Part shown: positions 1 to 7,390 of the stretch, one piece after another
How positions within the stretch are numbered: the stretch's first letter is position 1
How the letters are laid out: every line of letters begins with the position of its first letter
NCBI GenBank assembly: GCA_938036585.1
Contig: CALHQN010000146.1
Coordinates: 1 to 10,953, forward strand
Direction of reading: 5' to 3'
Source of the DNA: an uncultured Campylobacter sp.
GTDB lineage: Bacteria > Campylobacterota > Campylobacteria > Campylobacterales > Campylobacteraceae
Length of the DNA: 10,953 nt
Notes under the pieces: model-generated
What the model was told of the DNA's origin: nothing
What the model saw: only the letters and a program-made list of their open reading frames with translations
Database searches by the model: none
Made by a program: the position numbers and the translations under genes

Positions 1-1
1 C

Positions 2-1744
2 GATCCAAGTAACGATAGCTACGGCTCTTTAAATATAGAGGATGGTAAGGAGTATCACCTTATCCGCAATACTGGTAATACCTTTACGAGCTTTACAGAG
101 AAGGCTAAGCAAACGACCAATGAGTTTACTCTTAAAAGCTCTACCACCTACGACATAATGCTAAAAGGCTTGATTAAGAGTAGCGACGATCAATCTATCT
201 TGATTCAAGGAAGCAAGCTTACCTCTAGAAATATCACAGGCGGCGAGTTTGGAAACGATGAGATCAATAGATATAATCCTATCCCAAATCCTGTAATAAA
301 CGTAGTTAATGAAGATCCAAATAATCCTACGAATTTCAACGGATTAAATATCAACGGAGGCAATGGCTCTACCGTAAATTTAACCGGCGGCAATAATATC
401 GGAGATATTACCGGCGGAGCGGGAAGCACTCTAAACGTAGGTAAAAACCCTACCAATCCGGCTGCTCCTAACTCTATAACCGCTAAGAATATCGGAGGGT
501 TTGACGATATCAATATCTTTATGCCTCCTACCATTAAAGACGGCGATTCTATGATTACGCTAACAGATCCTACGGCCAATACCGATCTAAGCAATATGAG
601 AGGTAAGATCACCGCTTACATTAGCGGCAATACAGACGTAGGAGATACCAGCACGATCCATCTAATCGATAAGCAAGGAAGCGGACGATTACTACTTCCT
701 GATCCTTCGCATCTACAAACAAGAGTCCAACAAGGTGCTACCATAGAGTATGAGACCTACGGTATGGTAGATGCAAACGCAAGAGCGTTAGATCTTAGAT
801 TTAGCGGTAAAAGAAGAGTTAAGGACGATACCAAATCCTTCGCAGAAACCAGAGCTGCAAGCCTAGCTAGCCTAAAGAGCGGAAGCGAGTTAATTACCAA
901 CTATCTAGATAAGCTAATACCGGATGGACACCTAGAGCTATTTCCTTTTGCTATAAGCGAAGCTTACTCTCTAAGACATGAAACAGGCTCGCACGTAAAT
1001 TCCAAAGGCTATGGAGTAGCAGCCGGTCTTGCTAGCTTAACTCCGAATTCCGCAGGAGAGATACTAAGTGGAGTATTCGTAGAATATGGAAGAGCAAACT
1101 ACGATAGCTACTTAGATAGCGGTCTACATGCAGACGGTATAAGCGAATATATAGGCGGAGGCTTGATGCTAAAGCAGGTATTTAGCAGCGACGCCTATAT
1201 AGATGCAAGCTTTCATGTAGGTAAGATAAGCAGCGACTACAATAGTAATGATTGGACCTATGCTGCCGTAGGCGGAGGTTTGGCACATGAACAGAAGTTT
1301 GATATCAGCTCAACCTATATGGCTACTCATATAGGAGTAGGTCAGATCTTTGATCTAAGCGAAAGAAACAAGCTGGATATCTATGCTAAATGGCTATATG
1401 CTTACACAGATGATGCAGATGCTACTATAAGCTCGGGCGAGAGATATCACTTTGATAGCGTTACATCTAATAGGCTAAGAGCAGGTCTTAGAGATACTAT
1501 AAATCTAAAAGATGAGCATAACCTATACTTTGGAGGCGCTTATGAGTATGAGTTTAGCGGAGATGCTAAAGCATCTACTATGGGACTTGACGCTCCTAAG
1601 CCTAGCCTAAAAGGCTCAACCGGAGTATTTGAAGCAGGCTATAAATACGATAGCAAAAACCTTATCTTTAGCCTAGGAGGCAAGGGCTACGTAGGCAAAA
1701 CAAGAGGCGGTGCTATCAATGCAGGGTTTGAGATTATGTTTTAA
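2..1744 (+). CDS. Autotransporter (type Va secretion), C-terminal portion; 5' end outside window
   Basis: This is the end of a large surface or secreted protein that exports its own N-terminal passenger through an outer-membrane beta-barrel. The frame has no stop from base 2, so the 580 residues visible are only the 3' part; the first ATG in the window (158) is internal. Residues 1 to about 275 are Asn/Gly/Thr/Ser-rich passenger with beta-helix-like repeats (NGGNGSTVNLTGG, then TGGAGSTLNVG). Residues about 279-302 form the helical linker typical of the family (FAETRAASLASLKSGSELI). Residues about 306-580 are the barrel, with alternating strands such as YIGGGLMLKQVF and a terminal Phe (AGFEIMF), the usual signal for outer-membrane insertion. 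No protease or adhesin active site can be seen in this part, so the passenger's role is unknown. Codon use (many CTA Leu and AGA Arg) differs from the neighbours. A terminator follows at 1807. Family assignment is firm; function is not. Confidence 0.88.
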   Translation, partial: DPSNDSYGSLNIEDGKEYHLIRNTGNTFTSFTEKAKQTTNEFTLKSSTTYDIMLKGLIKSSDDQSILIQGSKLTSRNITGGEFGNDEINRYNPIPNPVINVVNEDPNNPTNFNGLNINGGNGSTVNLTGGNNIGDITGGAGSTLNVGKNPTNPAAPNSITAKNIGGFDDINIFMPPTIKDGDSMITLTDPTANTDLSNMRGKITAYISGNTDVGDTSTIHLIDKQGSGRLLLPDPSHLQTRVQQGATIEYETYGMVDANARALDLRFSGKRRVKDDTKSFAETRAASLASLKSGSELITNYLDKLIPDGHLELFPFAISEAYSLRHETGSHVNSKGYGVAAGLASLTPNSAGEILSGVFVEYGRANYDSYLDSGLHADGISEYIGGGLMLKQVFSSDAYIDASFHVGKISSDYNSNDWTYAAVGGGLAHEQKFDISSTYMATHIGVGQIFDLSERNKLDIYAKWLYAYTDDADATISSGERYHFDSVTSNRLRAGLRDTINLKDEHNLYFGGAYEYEFSGDAKASTMGLDAPKPSLKGSTGVFEAGYKYDSKNLIFSLGGKGYVGKTRGGAINAGFEIMF

Positions 1745-1806
1745 GTAAGAGATGTGTAAGCCCTAGCTCGCACATCTATAAAATCAAATCCTATACTTAA
1801 AATTTC

Positions 1807-1834
1807 AGGGGCGGGAGATTTCTCGCCCCTTTTT
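1807..1834 (+). terminator. Rho-independent terminator of the autotransporter gene
   Basis: A 10-bp stem (AGGGGCGGGA paired with TCTCGCCCCT, one G-T wobble) closes a four-base loop and runs straight into a T-tract at 1830-1834. It lies 62 bases after the autotransporter stop and points the right way. Read on the - strand it is followed by GAAATTTT, so it could also weakly stop transcripts leaving the symporter gene, for which I see no better terminator. Confidence 0.85.
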
Positions 1835-1835
1835 A

Positions 1836-1994
1836 AATTTAGATGCTACGCAGATGATCCCGTTTGCGGCGCATAAAGAGACCATCGATCTTGCAATGCA
1901 AAACGGGATAAATTTAGTAACTTCACTCTTATGCGATAATAATCTTATTAAACGCGCCGTATCCGCCCGCGTGAAATTTACCGAAAGCGGCTAG
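1836..1994 (+). pseudogene. Possible C-terminal remnant of an unidentified gene
   Basis: A + strand frame reads NLDATQMIPFAAHKETIDLA and continues to a TAG at 1992-1994. The first ATG is at 1854 and would give 46 residues, but no Shine-Dalgarno sequence precedes it and the autotransporter terminator sits directly upstream. The composition looks coding: codons match the GC-rich neighbours rather than the autotransporter, and the peptide has a soluble alpha/beta look, with a strand-like INLVTSLL segment after a helix. I cannot name the family; a faint resemblance to NAD(P)-binding dehydrogenase segments is not enough to call. Its stop overlaps the end of the convergent symporter gene by three bases (1991-1993 and 1992-1994). 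It could be the tail of a gene cut off when the autotransporter arrived, or a chance open frame. Confidence 0.3.
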
Positions 1995-3367
1995 CTGCGC
2001 TTATTTCTCTCTTCGTACTCGCTTGCTTGGGGTATGCAGACGCAGTTTGGATCGGGCTTTGAAGAGGCTGCATTAAATTTAAACCTAGCCGCCAGGCATA
2101 AAATGCACGCCGTAATGATCCCCGCTACGGCAAAGGCATTTATGCCGCTAATCGCGGCGGCTAGCCCTAAAGCGCCGCCTAAGCACATGGCGCACAAAAC
2201 GAGATCCTTGTCGATCTTGCCGCGAAAGATGATGGCAAAAAATAGCGCCGTCGCCACGCCGCTTACGAAGATGTTGCTCGCCGCGAAGAGATAGTTTAAA
2301 ATTTCGCCGCCGAAGCTTGCTAAAAGTAGCGCGATCGCACCGAAACCTAGCGTAGCGATGCGGTAAATTTTTAGATCCTCGCTTTGCAAAATATCGTGTG
2401 CGAAGATGCTGGAAGCCGTGATCAAGCAGGTGTCCGCAGAGGATATGATCGCCGCCAATAGCCCCAGCATCAAAACCGAGCCCAACGACGCAGGCAGCGC
2501 ATTAAAAAGGCTTACGTTAAGCAGATTTTCGCCGCTCGTACCGTCGGCTGCAAGGCTCATCGCGCCAAAACCTATAAAAGCGATCATTATGCTGCTGATT
2601 GCGATTCCAAAAGCACCGAAGATAGAACCCAGGATCGCCGCGCGCTCGTCCTTTGCGCTTAAAATTCTAGAAAACAGCATCGGATCGATCACGTAGCTAG
2701 TACCGATAACCAGCAGATAATATCCGATCTTGTCGTATCCGAAGGCGTCATTTTTGAGCGTAAAATTTACATTTTCAAATACCTGCGGCGAATTAAAATT
2801 TAGCCAGAGCAAAACTGCCAAAAACGCCGCGATTACGATAGCGTATTGATATACATCGCTTCTAATGACCGCTCTTTGTCCGCCCAAAATCGTATAAACG
2901 ATGATGACCGCGCCTCCGATGAACAGCGAGGAGTTGAAATTTAGATCAAATGTCGAGAGTATGCGTGCGCTAGCGCTAAACTGTGCTGCTAAGATAGCGC
3001 ACCATGCCACGCAAATGATGACTGCGCTAACGAGCCTGGCTCTTTTGTCGATAAAAATTTCTGCAATCTGCGCGAATGTCAGCGCCTTGCTCGCGCGTAG
3101 AATTTTCGCAATAAAAATCGCTAAAATCATCAGTCCGATCGCGCCGCTTAAAAGCCACCAAACCGCGGCAAATCCATACTTTTGCATATTCGATACCACG
3201 CCGATCGTAGCCGCGCCGCCCACGCATGTAGCGACTATCGAAAACGCGATCTCAAAAGCGCTCGCCTTTCTGTCCGCGACCAAAAAGCCCTCAAGGGCGG
3301 TCTTTTTGCGAAATTCCAAGAAGCCTAGCAAAAGTAGAAATATGATAAATACGATTAAAATTTGCAA
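1991..3367 (-). CDS. Sodium:solute symporter (SSS family), substrate unknown
   Basis: An integral inner-membrane protein of 458 residues that should import a small solute with Na+. The sequence is hydrophobic almost throughout, with about 12-13 membrane segments. It carries the family signature around residues 161-174 (LGGQRAVIRSDVYQ, matching the usual GG..AV..TD..Q), and a segment LAAIISSADTCL at about 304-315 that corresponds to the Na+-binding serines of the eighth core helix. The N-terminal segment ALEGFLVADRKAS is also typical. The start is TTG at 3367, two bases after the stop of the BioD-BioA gene; its Shine-Dalgarno AAAGGA (3373-3378) lies in the last codons of that gene, which implies translational coupling. 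The pairing suggests a substrate linked to biotin synthesis, such as a precursor, but this is inference: the family carries sugars, amino acids, pantothenate and others, and the sequence does not say which. The C-terminal tail (after about 430) is hydrophilic. Confidence 0.85.
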   Translation of the reverse strand: MQILIVFIIFLLLLGFLEFRKKTALEGFLVADRKASAFEIAFSIVATCVGGAATIGVVSNMQKYGFAAVWWLLSGAIGLMILAIFIAKILRASKALTFAQIAEIFIDKRARLVSAVIICVAWCAILAAQFSASARILSTFDLNFNSSLFIGGAVIIVYTILGGQRAVIRSDVYQYAIVIAAFLAVLLWLNFNSPQVFENVNFTLKNDAFGYDKIGYYLLVIGTSYVIDPMLFSRILSAKDERAAILGSIFGAFGIAISSIMIAFIGFGAMSLAADGTSGENLLNVSLFNALPASLGSVLMLGLLAAIISSADTCLITASSIFAHDILQSEDLKIYRIATLGFGAIALLLASFGGEILNYLFAASNIFVSGVATALFFAIIFRGKIDKDLVLCAMCLGGALGLAAAISGINAFAVAGIITACILCLAARFKFNAASSKPDPNCVCIPQASEYEERNKRS

Positions 3368-3369
3368 TC

Positions 3370-5532
3370 TTATCCTTTATAAATTTTTAATTTTACCGCA
3401 TCGCGGATCGCTTCGCAAAGCGCTTGCGTATCGCTTCTGGGCGTGATGAACGGCGGCATGAGATAGATGTTTTTGCCAAACGGTCTGATCCAGACGCCCC
3501 TTTTTACGAAAAACTCCTGCAGCGCCTCTACGTCCACCGCCTCCTTCATCTCTACGACGCCGATAGCGCCCAAGGTGCGAACGTCCGCCACGCTGTCTAA
3601 GCTCCTGCACCCCTTAAGACCCTCTTGCAGGTCGGAGTGGATTTGCGCGACCTTCTGCGCCGTGTCCTGCGCGCACAAAATTTCTAAATTTTTAAGCGAA
3701 ACGGCACAAGCTAGAGGGTTTGCCATGAAGGTCGGTCCGTGCATCAAAACGCCGCCGTTTTTGCTCACGCCGTGCGCGATCTTTTCGTTCGTCAAAACAG
3801 CCGCAAAGCTCATAAACCCGCCGCTTAGCGCCTTGCCTATGCAGATTATGTCGGGCGCCGCGCCGCAGTATTCGTATGCAAATACCCTGCCCGTGCGCCA
3901 AAAGCCGGTGGCGATCTCGTCAAAGATGAGCACCGCGTCCGCTTCGTTGCATAGCTCGCGGAGACGGTCTAAAAATTTCGGATGGTAAAACCACATCCCG
4001 CCGGCTCCCTGGACGACGGGCTCGATGATGATGGCCGCGATCTCATCTTTGTTTTCTTTAAAAATTTTAGAAATTTCATCCGTGCTAGATGGGTCAAACG
4101 GCGCGTCGAAGCGACAGCTCGGGCGCGGTGCAAAAATTTGACGCGCCAAGATACCGCTAAATAGCGAATGCATGCCGGTGACCGGATCGCAAACGCTCAT
4201 CGCGCCGAACGTATCGCCGTGGTACCCGCCTCTGACGGTTAAAATTTTACTCTTTTTAGGCGAGACGTTTTGCTGATAGCAGATCGCCGCTTTCAATGCC
4301 ACCTCGACCGCTACCGAGCCGCTGTCCGCGTAAAAGATGCGATCAAACTGCGACAACATCGAGAGTAGTTTTTTGCCTAAATTTATCGCGGGTGCGTGGG
4401 TAAGCCCGCCGAACATCACATGAGAAAATTCCTTCATCTGCGCGGTCGCTGCGGCATTTAACGCCTCGCTGCCGTATCCTTGAACGGCGCACCACCAAGA
4501 GCTCATCCCGTCGATCAGCGCGCCTTGCGTCGTGTAAATTTTATTGCCTTCGGCGCGGAGCACGCCGTGCGCCTTAAGCGGATGCGTCGCGGACGTGTAG
4601 GGGTGCCAAAGATGCTTCGCATCGAAGTTTAGATCAATAGGGCCCGTGTTTGAAGTGCTCATGAGCGGCGGCGCGACGCGGCTGCTTTTGATTTTGCTGT
4701 CTTGTTCGCAGACCTGCGCTGTGTCCAAAGCGCAGCGAGCATCGCTATTTTTAGAATTTTCATCTAAATTTGCGCTCCTTTGCCCGCTTTGCGCCGCATC
4801 CAAGGCTATCGTGGCGGTTTCGTTTAAATTTGCCGCGCTCGCGTCCATCTGCGACGGATCGTTAAAATTTAGCGAGGCGATAAAATTTTCAAAAGAGCGC
4901 GCTGCCGTCGCAAAGTCGTCTTTTTGAAATTTGCGTAGCGATATTACGGGTATGCCTTTGAGCTTGCTTTTCAGATACGCCGCGTTCGATACGCAAATTT
5001 CGTCCTTTTCGTCGGTAAAATTCAGAACCAGCGCCGCGATTTTAAGCCCGTGCGAGCACAGGACATAGACGCTGCAAAGTGCGCTGTTTATCGCGCCCAA
5101 CTCGTTTTTACAGACCAGAACGATCGGCGCATCTACCGCTCTCATCACGTCTAAAAAGCTCTCGTGCGAGTTTAGCGGCACGAAAATACCGCCCGCGCCT
5201 TCGATCAGCGTGATTTCGTACTGCACCGAATGAGCGTCGATAAATTTTAAAATTTCATCCGTCTTGATCTCGCGGCGCTCTAGACTCGCGCTGTAGTGCG
5301 GCGAAGCGGGAAATTTAAACGCATAAATCGGCGCAATGTCGCTATCTGCGCTTACTTTAGCATACTCGCTTACATCCGGCGCGACAAGCCTGCCGTCACG
5401 TATCTCGCATCCCGTCTGCACGGGCTTTAATGCGATTGCTGTGTGACCGCTTTGTAAAAACGCCCGTAGAAGCGAAGCCGTAACGAATGTCTTTCCTATC
5501 TCCGTATTCACGGCGGTTACAAAAAATTTCAA
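3370..5532 (-). CDS. bioDA: Bifunctional BioD-BioA: dethiobiotin synthetase fused to DAPA aminotransferase
   Basis: One 720-residue cytoplasmic protein for two successive biotin steps. BioA makes 7,8-diaminopelargonate from 7-keto-8-aminopelargonate using S-adenosylmethionine and PLP; BioD closes the ureido ring with CO2 and ATP. Residues 1 to about 222 are BioD: P-loop NTEIGKT (9-15), KPVQTG (36-41), EGAGG (111-115). Residues about 224-298 are a low-complexity linker. Residues about 300-720 are BioA: LWHPYT, the WW pair (346-347), GGYHGDT (435-441), DEIATGF (538-544), the PLP lysine in GKALSGG (Lys567), GPTFMANPLA and IRPFGKN. All key residues are present. I chose TTG at 5532 because AAAGGAG sits five bases upstream and BioD begins at once with KFFVTAVNTE; longer starts at 5568 (TTG), 5556 and 5553 (ATG) lack a Shine-Dalgarno sequence. 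No ribosome site precedes the internal Met before BioA, so this looks like a true fusion. Confidence 0.95.
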   Translation of the reverse strand: MKFFVTAVNTEIGKTFVTASLLRAFLQSGHTAIALKPVQTGCEIRDGRLVAPDVSEYAKVSADSDIAPIYAFKFPASPHYSASLERREIKTDEILKFIDAHSVQYEITLIEGAGGIFVPLNSHESFLDVMRAVDAPIVLVCKNELGAINSALCSVYVLCSHGLKIAALVLNFTDEKDEICVSNAAYLKSKLKGIPVISLRKFQKDDFATAARSFENFIASLNFNDPSQMDASAANLNETATIALDAAQSGQRSANLDENSKNSDARCALDTAQVCEQDSKIKSSRVAPPLMSTSNTGPIDLNFDAKHLWHPYTSATHPLKAHGVLRAEGNKIYTTQGALIDGMSSWWCAVQGYGSEALNAAATAQMKEFSHVMFGGLTHAPAINLGKKLLSMLSQFDRIFYADSGSVAVEVALKAAICYQQNVSPKKSKILTVRGGYHGDTFGAMSVCDPVTGMHSLFSGILARQIFAPRPSCRFDAPFDPSSTDEISKIFKENKDEIAAIIIEPVVQGAGGMWFYHPKFLDRLRELCNEADAVLIFDEIATGFWRTGRVFAYEYCGAAPDIICIGKALSGGFMSFAAVLTNEKIAHGVSKNGGVLMHGPTFMANPLACAVSLKNLEILCAQDTAQKVAQIHSDLQEGLKGCRSLDSVADVRTLGAIGVVEMKEAVDVEALQEFFVKRGVWIRPFGKNIYLMPPFITPRSDTQALCEAIRDAVKLKIYKG
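4714..4833 (-). repeat. Degenerate tandem repeat coding for the BioD-BioA linker
   Basis: Within the linker two similar peptide units follow each other: ANLNE...ALDAAQ and then ANLDE...ALDTAQ. The ANLNE and ANLDE codons differ at only two of 15 bases (GCAAATTTAAACGAA versus GCAAATTTAGATGAA). This suggests that the linker grew by duplication of a unit of about 20-25 residues, followed by drift. The copies are short and imperfect, so chance similarity in an Ala/Asn/Asp-rich stretch remains possible. Confidence 0.4.
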
Positions 5533-5537
5533 TCTCG

Positions 5538-5544
5538 CTCCTTT
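5538..5544 (-). promoter_or_regulatory. Shine-Dalgarno sequence that decides the bioDA start
   Basis: AAAGGAG on the - strand lies five bases before TTG 5532. It is the best ribosome site in the leader and argues against the longer upstream starts, which would translate through it. Confidence 0.7.
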
Positions 5545-5610
5545 AAAGCCCATCATAACTGAAATCAAATAGCGGCGTTGAAAAGAGGTACCGCACTAAA
5601 CCCAAGCGAA

Positions 5611-5642
5611 TGTCGATCGCAGGTAAAGTAGGGCGGTCGACA
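5611..5642. repeat. Inverted repeat in the bioDA leader region
   Basis: The + strand has TGTCGATCG (5611-5619) and CGGTCGACA (5634-5642), 8 of 9 positions complementary, separated by 14 bases. It lies 79-110 bases upstream of the bioDA TTG. There is no T-tract after it on the - strand, so it is not a terminator. It could be an operator or a leader hairpin. It does not resemble the BirA operator, and the match is modest, so it may be chance. Confidence 0.35.
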
Positions 5643-5670
5643 AAAAGGACAAAACATATAAAAGAAGAGA

Positions 5671-5699
5671 TTCCTGCAAAGTAAGGCATAGCGCAGGAA
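5671..5699 (-). terminator. Candidate terminator of the ftsZ/flavoprotein operon
   Basis: On the - strand TTCCTGC and GCAGGAA form a perfect 7-bp stem around a 15-base loop, followed by the pyrimidine-rich TCTCTTCTTTTAT. It starts 17 bases after the stop of the flavin-binding gene. The stem is short, the loop long and the T-run interrupted, so termination may be weak and some transcripts may read on into bioDA. Confidence 0.4.
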
Positions 5700-5716
5700 G
5701 CGCGAATTTGGACGCA

Positions 5717-6229
5717 TTATAAAATTTTAGCCTTTGCGGTTACGGATTTTATTTTGAGTTCGTAAATTTTCATGCGCTTTAATGATGCTCTGGAGGCAAA
5801 TTCCACGCGCGACATGTAGTTTGGGGTGTATTTTTCGCATAGTATCCGCAGAGCATAAATTTTACGCTCGTCATCTTCTACTTCGCTTGCTTCACAAACG
5901 GCGATTGCGCTACGGTACTCCGTCGTATAAACTCTAGAGCCTAAAGCGGCAGCGTCGTTTGCGATCGATCGGTATTCTTCGTCACTTGGGGTAGGAACGC
6001 GGTTATAGCTAACAAAAACCGCCGTTACCGCGCGTCCGCTTTGAAAGAGTTTCGCCTTTGTGCCGGCAGGCGCGCCGTGGATATAAATAATGTCTGCATC
6101 GCGCACCGGCGAGATAGGCACGCTAAAAATTTCGCCGCTATCGTCTATGCAGCTAAGCGTAGCGTATTCGCTCTCGTCGATGATTTTTAACGCCTCATCT
6201 TCGCTTAGCTGCCTATCTCGTCTGCGCAT
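5717..6229 (-). CDS. Pyridoxamine 5'-phosphate oxidase-like, NimA-type flavin-binding protein
   Basis: A small (170 residue) cytoplasmic protein of the split-barrel FMN-binding fold, closest in look to the NimA / 5-nitroimidazole-reductase-like branch rather than to PdxH. Typical features are the N-terminal MRRRDRQLSEDEALKII, the strand pattern YATLSCIDDSGEIFSVPISP (about 22-41), IIYIHGAPAGTK (about 47-58, phosphate-binding region), YRSAIAVCEASEVEDDERK and the closing LRILCEKYTP. Members usually bind FMN or haem and reduce small molecules, but the physiological substrate is generally unknown, so no reaction is claimed. Its ATG (6229) follows the ftsZ stop with no gap (TAAATG) and no clear Shine-Dalgarno sequence, so translation probably depends on ribosomes finishing ftsZ. 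A probable terminator lies just beyond its stop. The link with cell division may be no more than shared transcription. Confidence 0.85.
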   Translation of the reverse strand: MRRRDRQLSEDEALKIIDESEYATLSCIDDSGEIFSVPISPVRDADIIYIHGAPAGTKAKLFQSGRAVTAVFVSYNRVPTPSDEEYRSIANDAAALGSRVYTTEYRSAIAVCEASEVEDDERKIYALRILCEKYTPNYMSRVEFASRASLKRMKIYELKIKSVTAKAKIL

Positions 6230-7390
6230 TTAGTCCATCTGGTTGCGTAAGAATGCGGGCTCATCGAGCTCGTCGTAGGTTTCGTCTCCGTTAAAATCGC
6301 CGCTACTTACCTTTTGTCTAGAAAAGATAGAATTTCGACCCATGCTCTCTAAAAGCGCCTTTCTGCGATCCGCTACGTTATCGCTGGCGACCTGCTTTTT
6401 TTCCTCGATGCTCCTTTCAAAGCCGGTGGCGATGAGAGTAACTTCGACGCGGTTGTTTTCCATCTTAGGATCGGTGGTGGTGCCCCAGGTAACGTCGGCG
6501 TCCTTATCTACGGTATCTTCGATGATATTCATCGCAGATTCGATCTCAAGCAAGGAGCAATCAGGCGACATCTTAAAATGCACTAACACGCCCATAGCGC
6601 CATGGATAGAAGTATTATCCAAAAGCGGAGATTGGATCGCGCTTTTTAGCGCTTCTTCCGCCGCGCCGTCGCCCTCGCTAACGCCGATACCCATCAATGC
6701 CAAACCACGGTGCGTCATTACCTTTTTAACATCGGCATAATCGACGTTGATATCGCTATCGCCGGACTCTAAGATCACGGAGATCATGCCGTTTACGGCT
6801 TGGAATAGGACATTATCTACGATCTTAAAGGCATCTTTTAGACCGGTTTTTTTATCGATGATTTTTAATAAATTTTGATTTGGGATAACGATTATGGAAT
6901 CGCACTCTTTTTTAAGCTCTTCAAGACCTTCTTGGGCTAGTCGCATGCGCTTTTTACCCTCAAAACCGAAAGGGGTAGTAACGACACCGATAGTTAGCGC
7001 CTTTTTCTCTTTCGCAGCTTTAGCGACGATAGGTGCAGCGCCCGTACCGGTACCGCCGCCTAGACCGGAGCCTACGAAAACGATGTCGGAGTAGTCTAAG
7101 CGATCCTTAAGATCGTCGTAGTTCTCCTCTGCAGCCATCTTAGCAAGCGCTGGATCCATACCGCAGCCAAGGCCTTTGGTGGTGCTTTCGCCGAGTAAAA
7201 TTCTAGTATTTGCGATCGATTTTTCTAAAGCCTGCGCATCGGTGTTAGCCACCATTAGTTCGACGTCTGTTTTAGTAAAACCCTCGCGAATCATATGATT
7301 GATCATATTGCATCCGCCGCCGCCGACGCCGATCACCTTCATCTTAGCACCGTAGATGCCCTTTCTTTCTTCCATACTGTATCCTTTCAC
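6230..7390 (-). CDS. ftsZ: Cell division GTPase FtsZ
   Basis: The tubulin homologue that polymerises at mid-cell into the Z-ring and recruits the division machinery. It has 386 residues, the normal length. Visible are the nucleotide-binding N-terminal loop VIGVGGGGCNMINHMI (19-34), NTDAQAL (49-55), the tubulin signature GGGTGTG (111-117), and the T7 synergy loop NVDYADV (215-221) with the catalytic Asp; Tyr replaces the more usual Phe there. A short variable linker (about 328-375) leads to the conserved C-terminal peptide DEPAFLRNQMD that binds FtsA. Two starts are plausible: GTG 7390 preceded by AAGGAG, and ATG 7375 preceded by AAAGGA, each with six bases of spacing; they differ by five residues. 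I keep the longer form because its ribosome site is slightly better. It lies 22 bases after ftsA and is abutted by the flavin-binding gene. Confidence 0.98.
   Translation of the reverse strand: MKGYSMEERKGIYGAKMKVIGVGGGGCNMINHMIREGFTKTDVELMVANTDAQALEKSIANTRILLGESTTKGLGCGMDPALAKMAAEENYDDLKDRLDYSDIVFVGSGLGGGTGTGAAPIVAKAAKEKKALTIGVVTTPFGFEGKKRMRLAQEGLEELKKECDSIIVIPNQNLLKIIDKKTGLKDAFKIVDNVLFQAVNGMISVILESGDSDINVDYADVKKVMTHRGLALMGIGVSEGDGAAEEALKSAIQSPLLDNTSIHGAMGVLVHFKMSPDCSLLEIESAMNIIEDTVDKDADVTWGTTTDPKMENNRVEVTLIATGFERSIEEKKQVASDNVADRRKALLESMGRNSIFSRQKVSSGDFNGDETYDELDEPAFLRNQMD

Noticed and set aside
205..612. - strand hydrophobic open frame opposite the autotransporter passenger
   Set aside because: Hydrophobicity comes from the complement of Asn/Gly/Thr-rich codons; no ribosome site or context.
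1857..1909. Perfect 9-bp inverted repeat ATCCCGTTT ... AAACGGGAT, 35 bases apart
   Set aside because: With this spacing one or two such pairs are expected by chance in 11 kb, there is no T-tract, and it sits in a coding-like fragment.
2901..3446. Long + strand open frame opposite the symporter and the end of bioDA
   Set aside because: Antisense to well-supported genes, with no recognisable protein features; a by-product of codon bias.
3467..3988. + strand open frame of 173 codons inside the BioA region
   Set aside because: Mirror of BioA codons; low-complexity Ser/Ala/Pro/Arg peptide without a family look.
4640..4662. Separate start for BioA at the internal ATG (4662)
   Set aside because: No Shine-Dalgarno sequence precedes it and the upstream BioD frame is continuous, so a fusion is the simpler reading.
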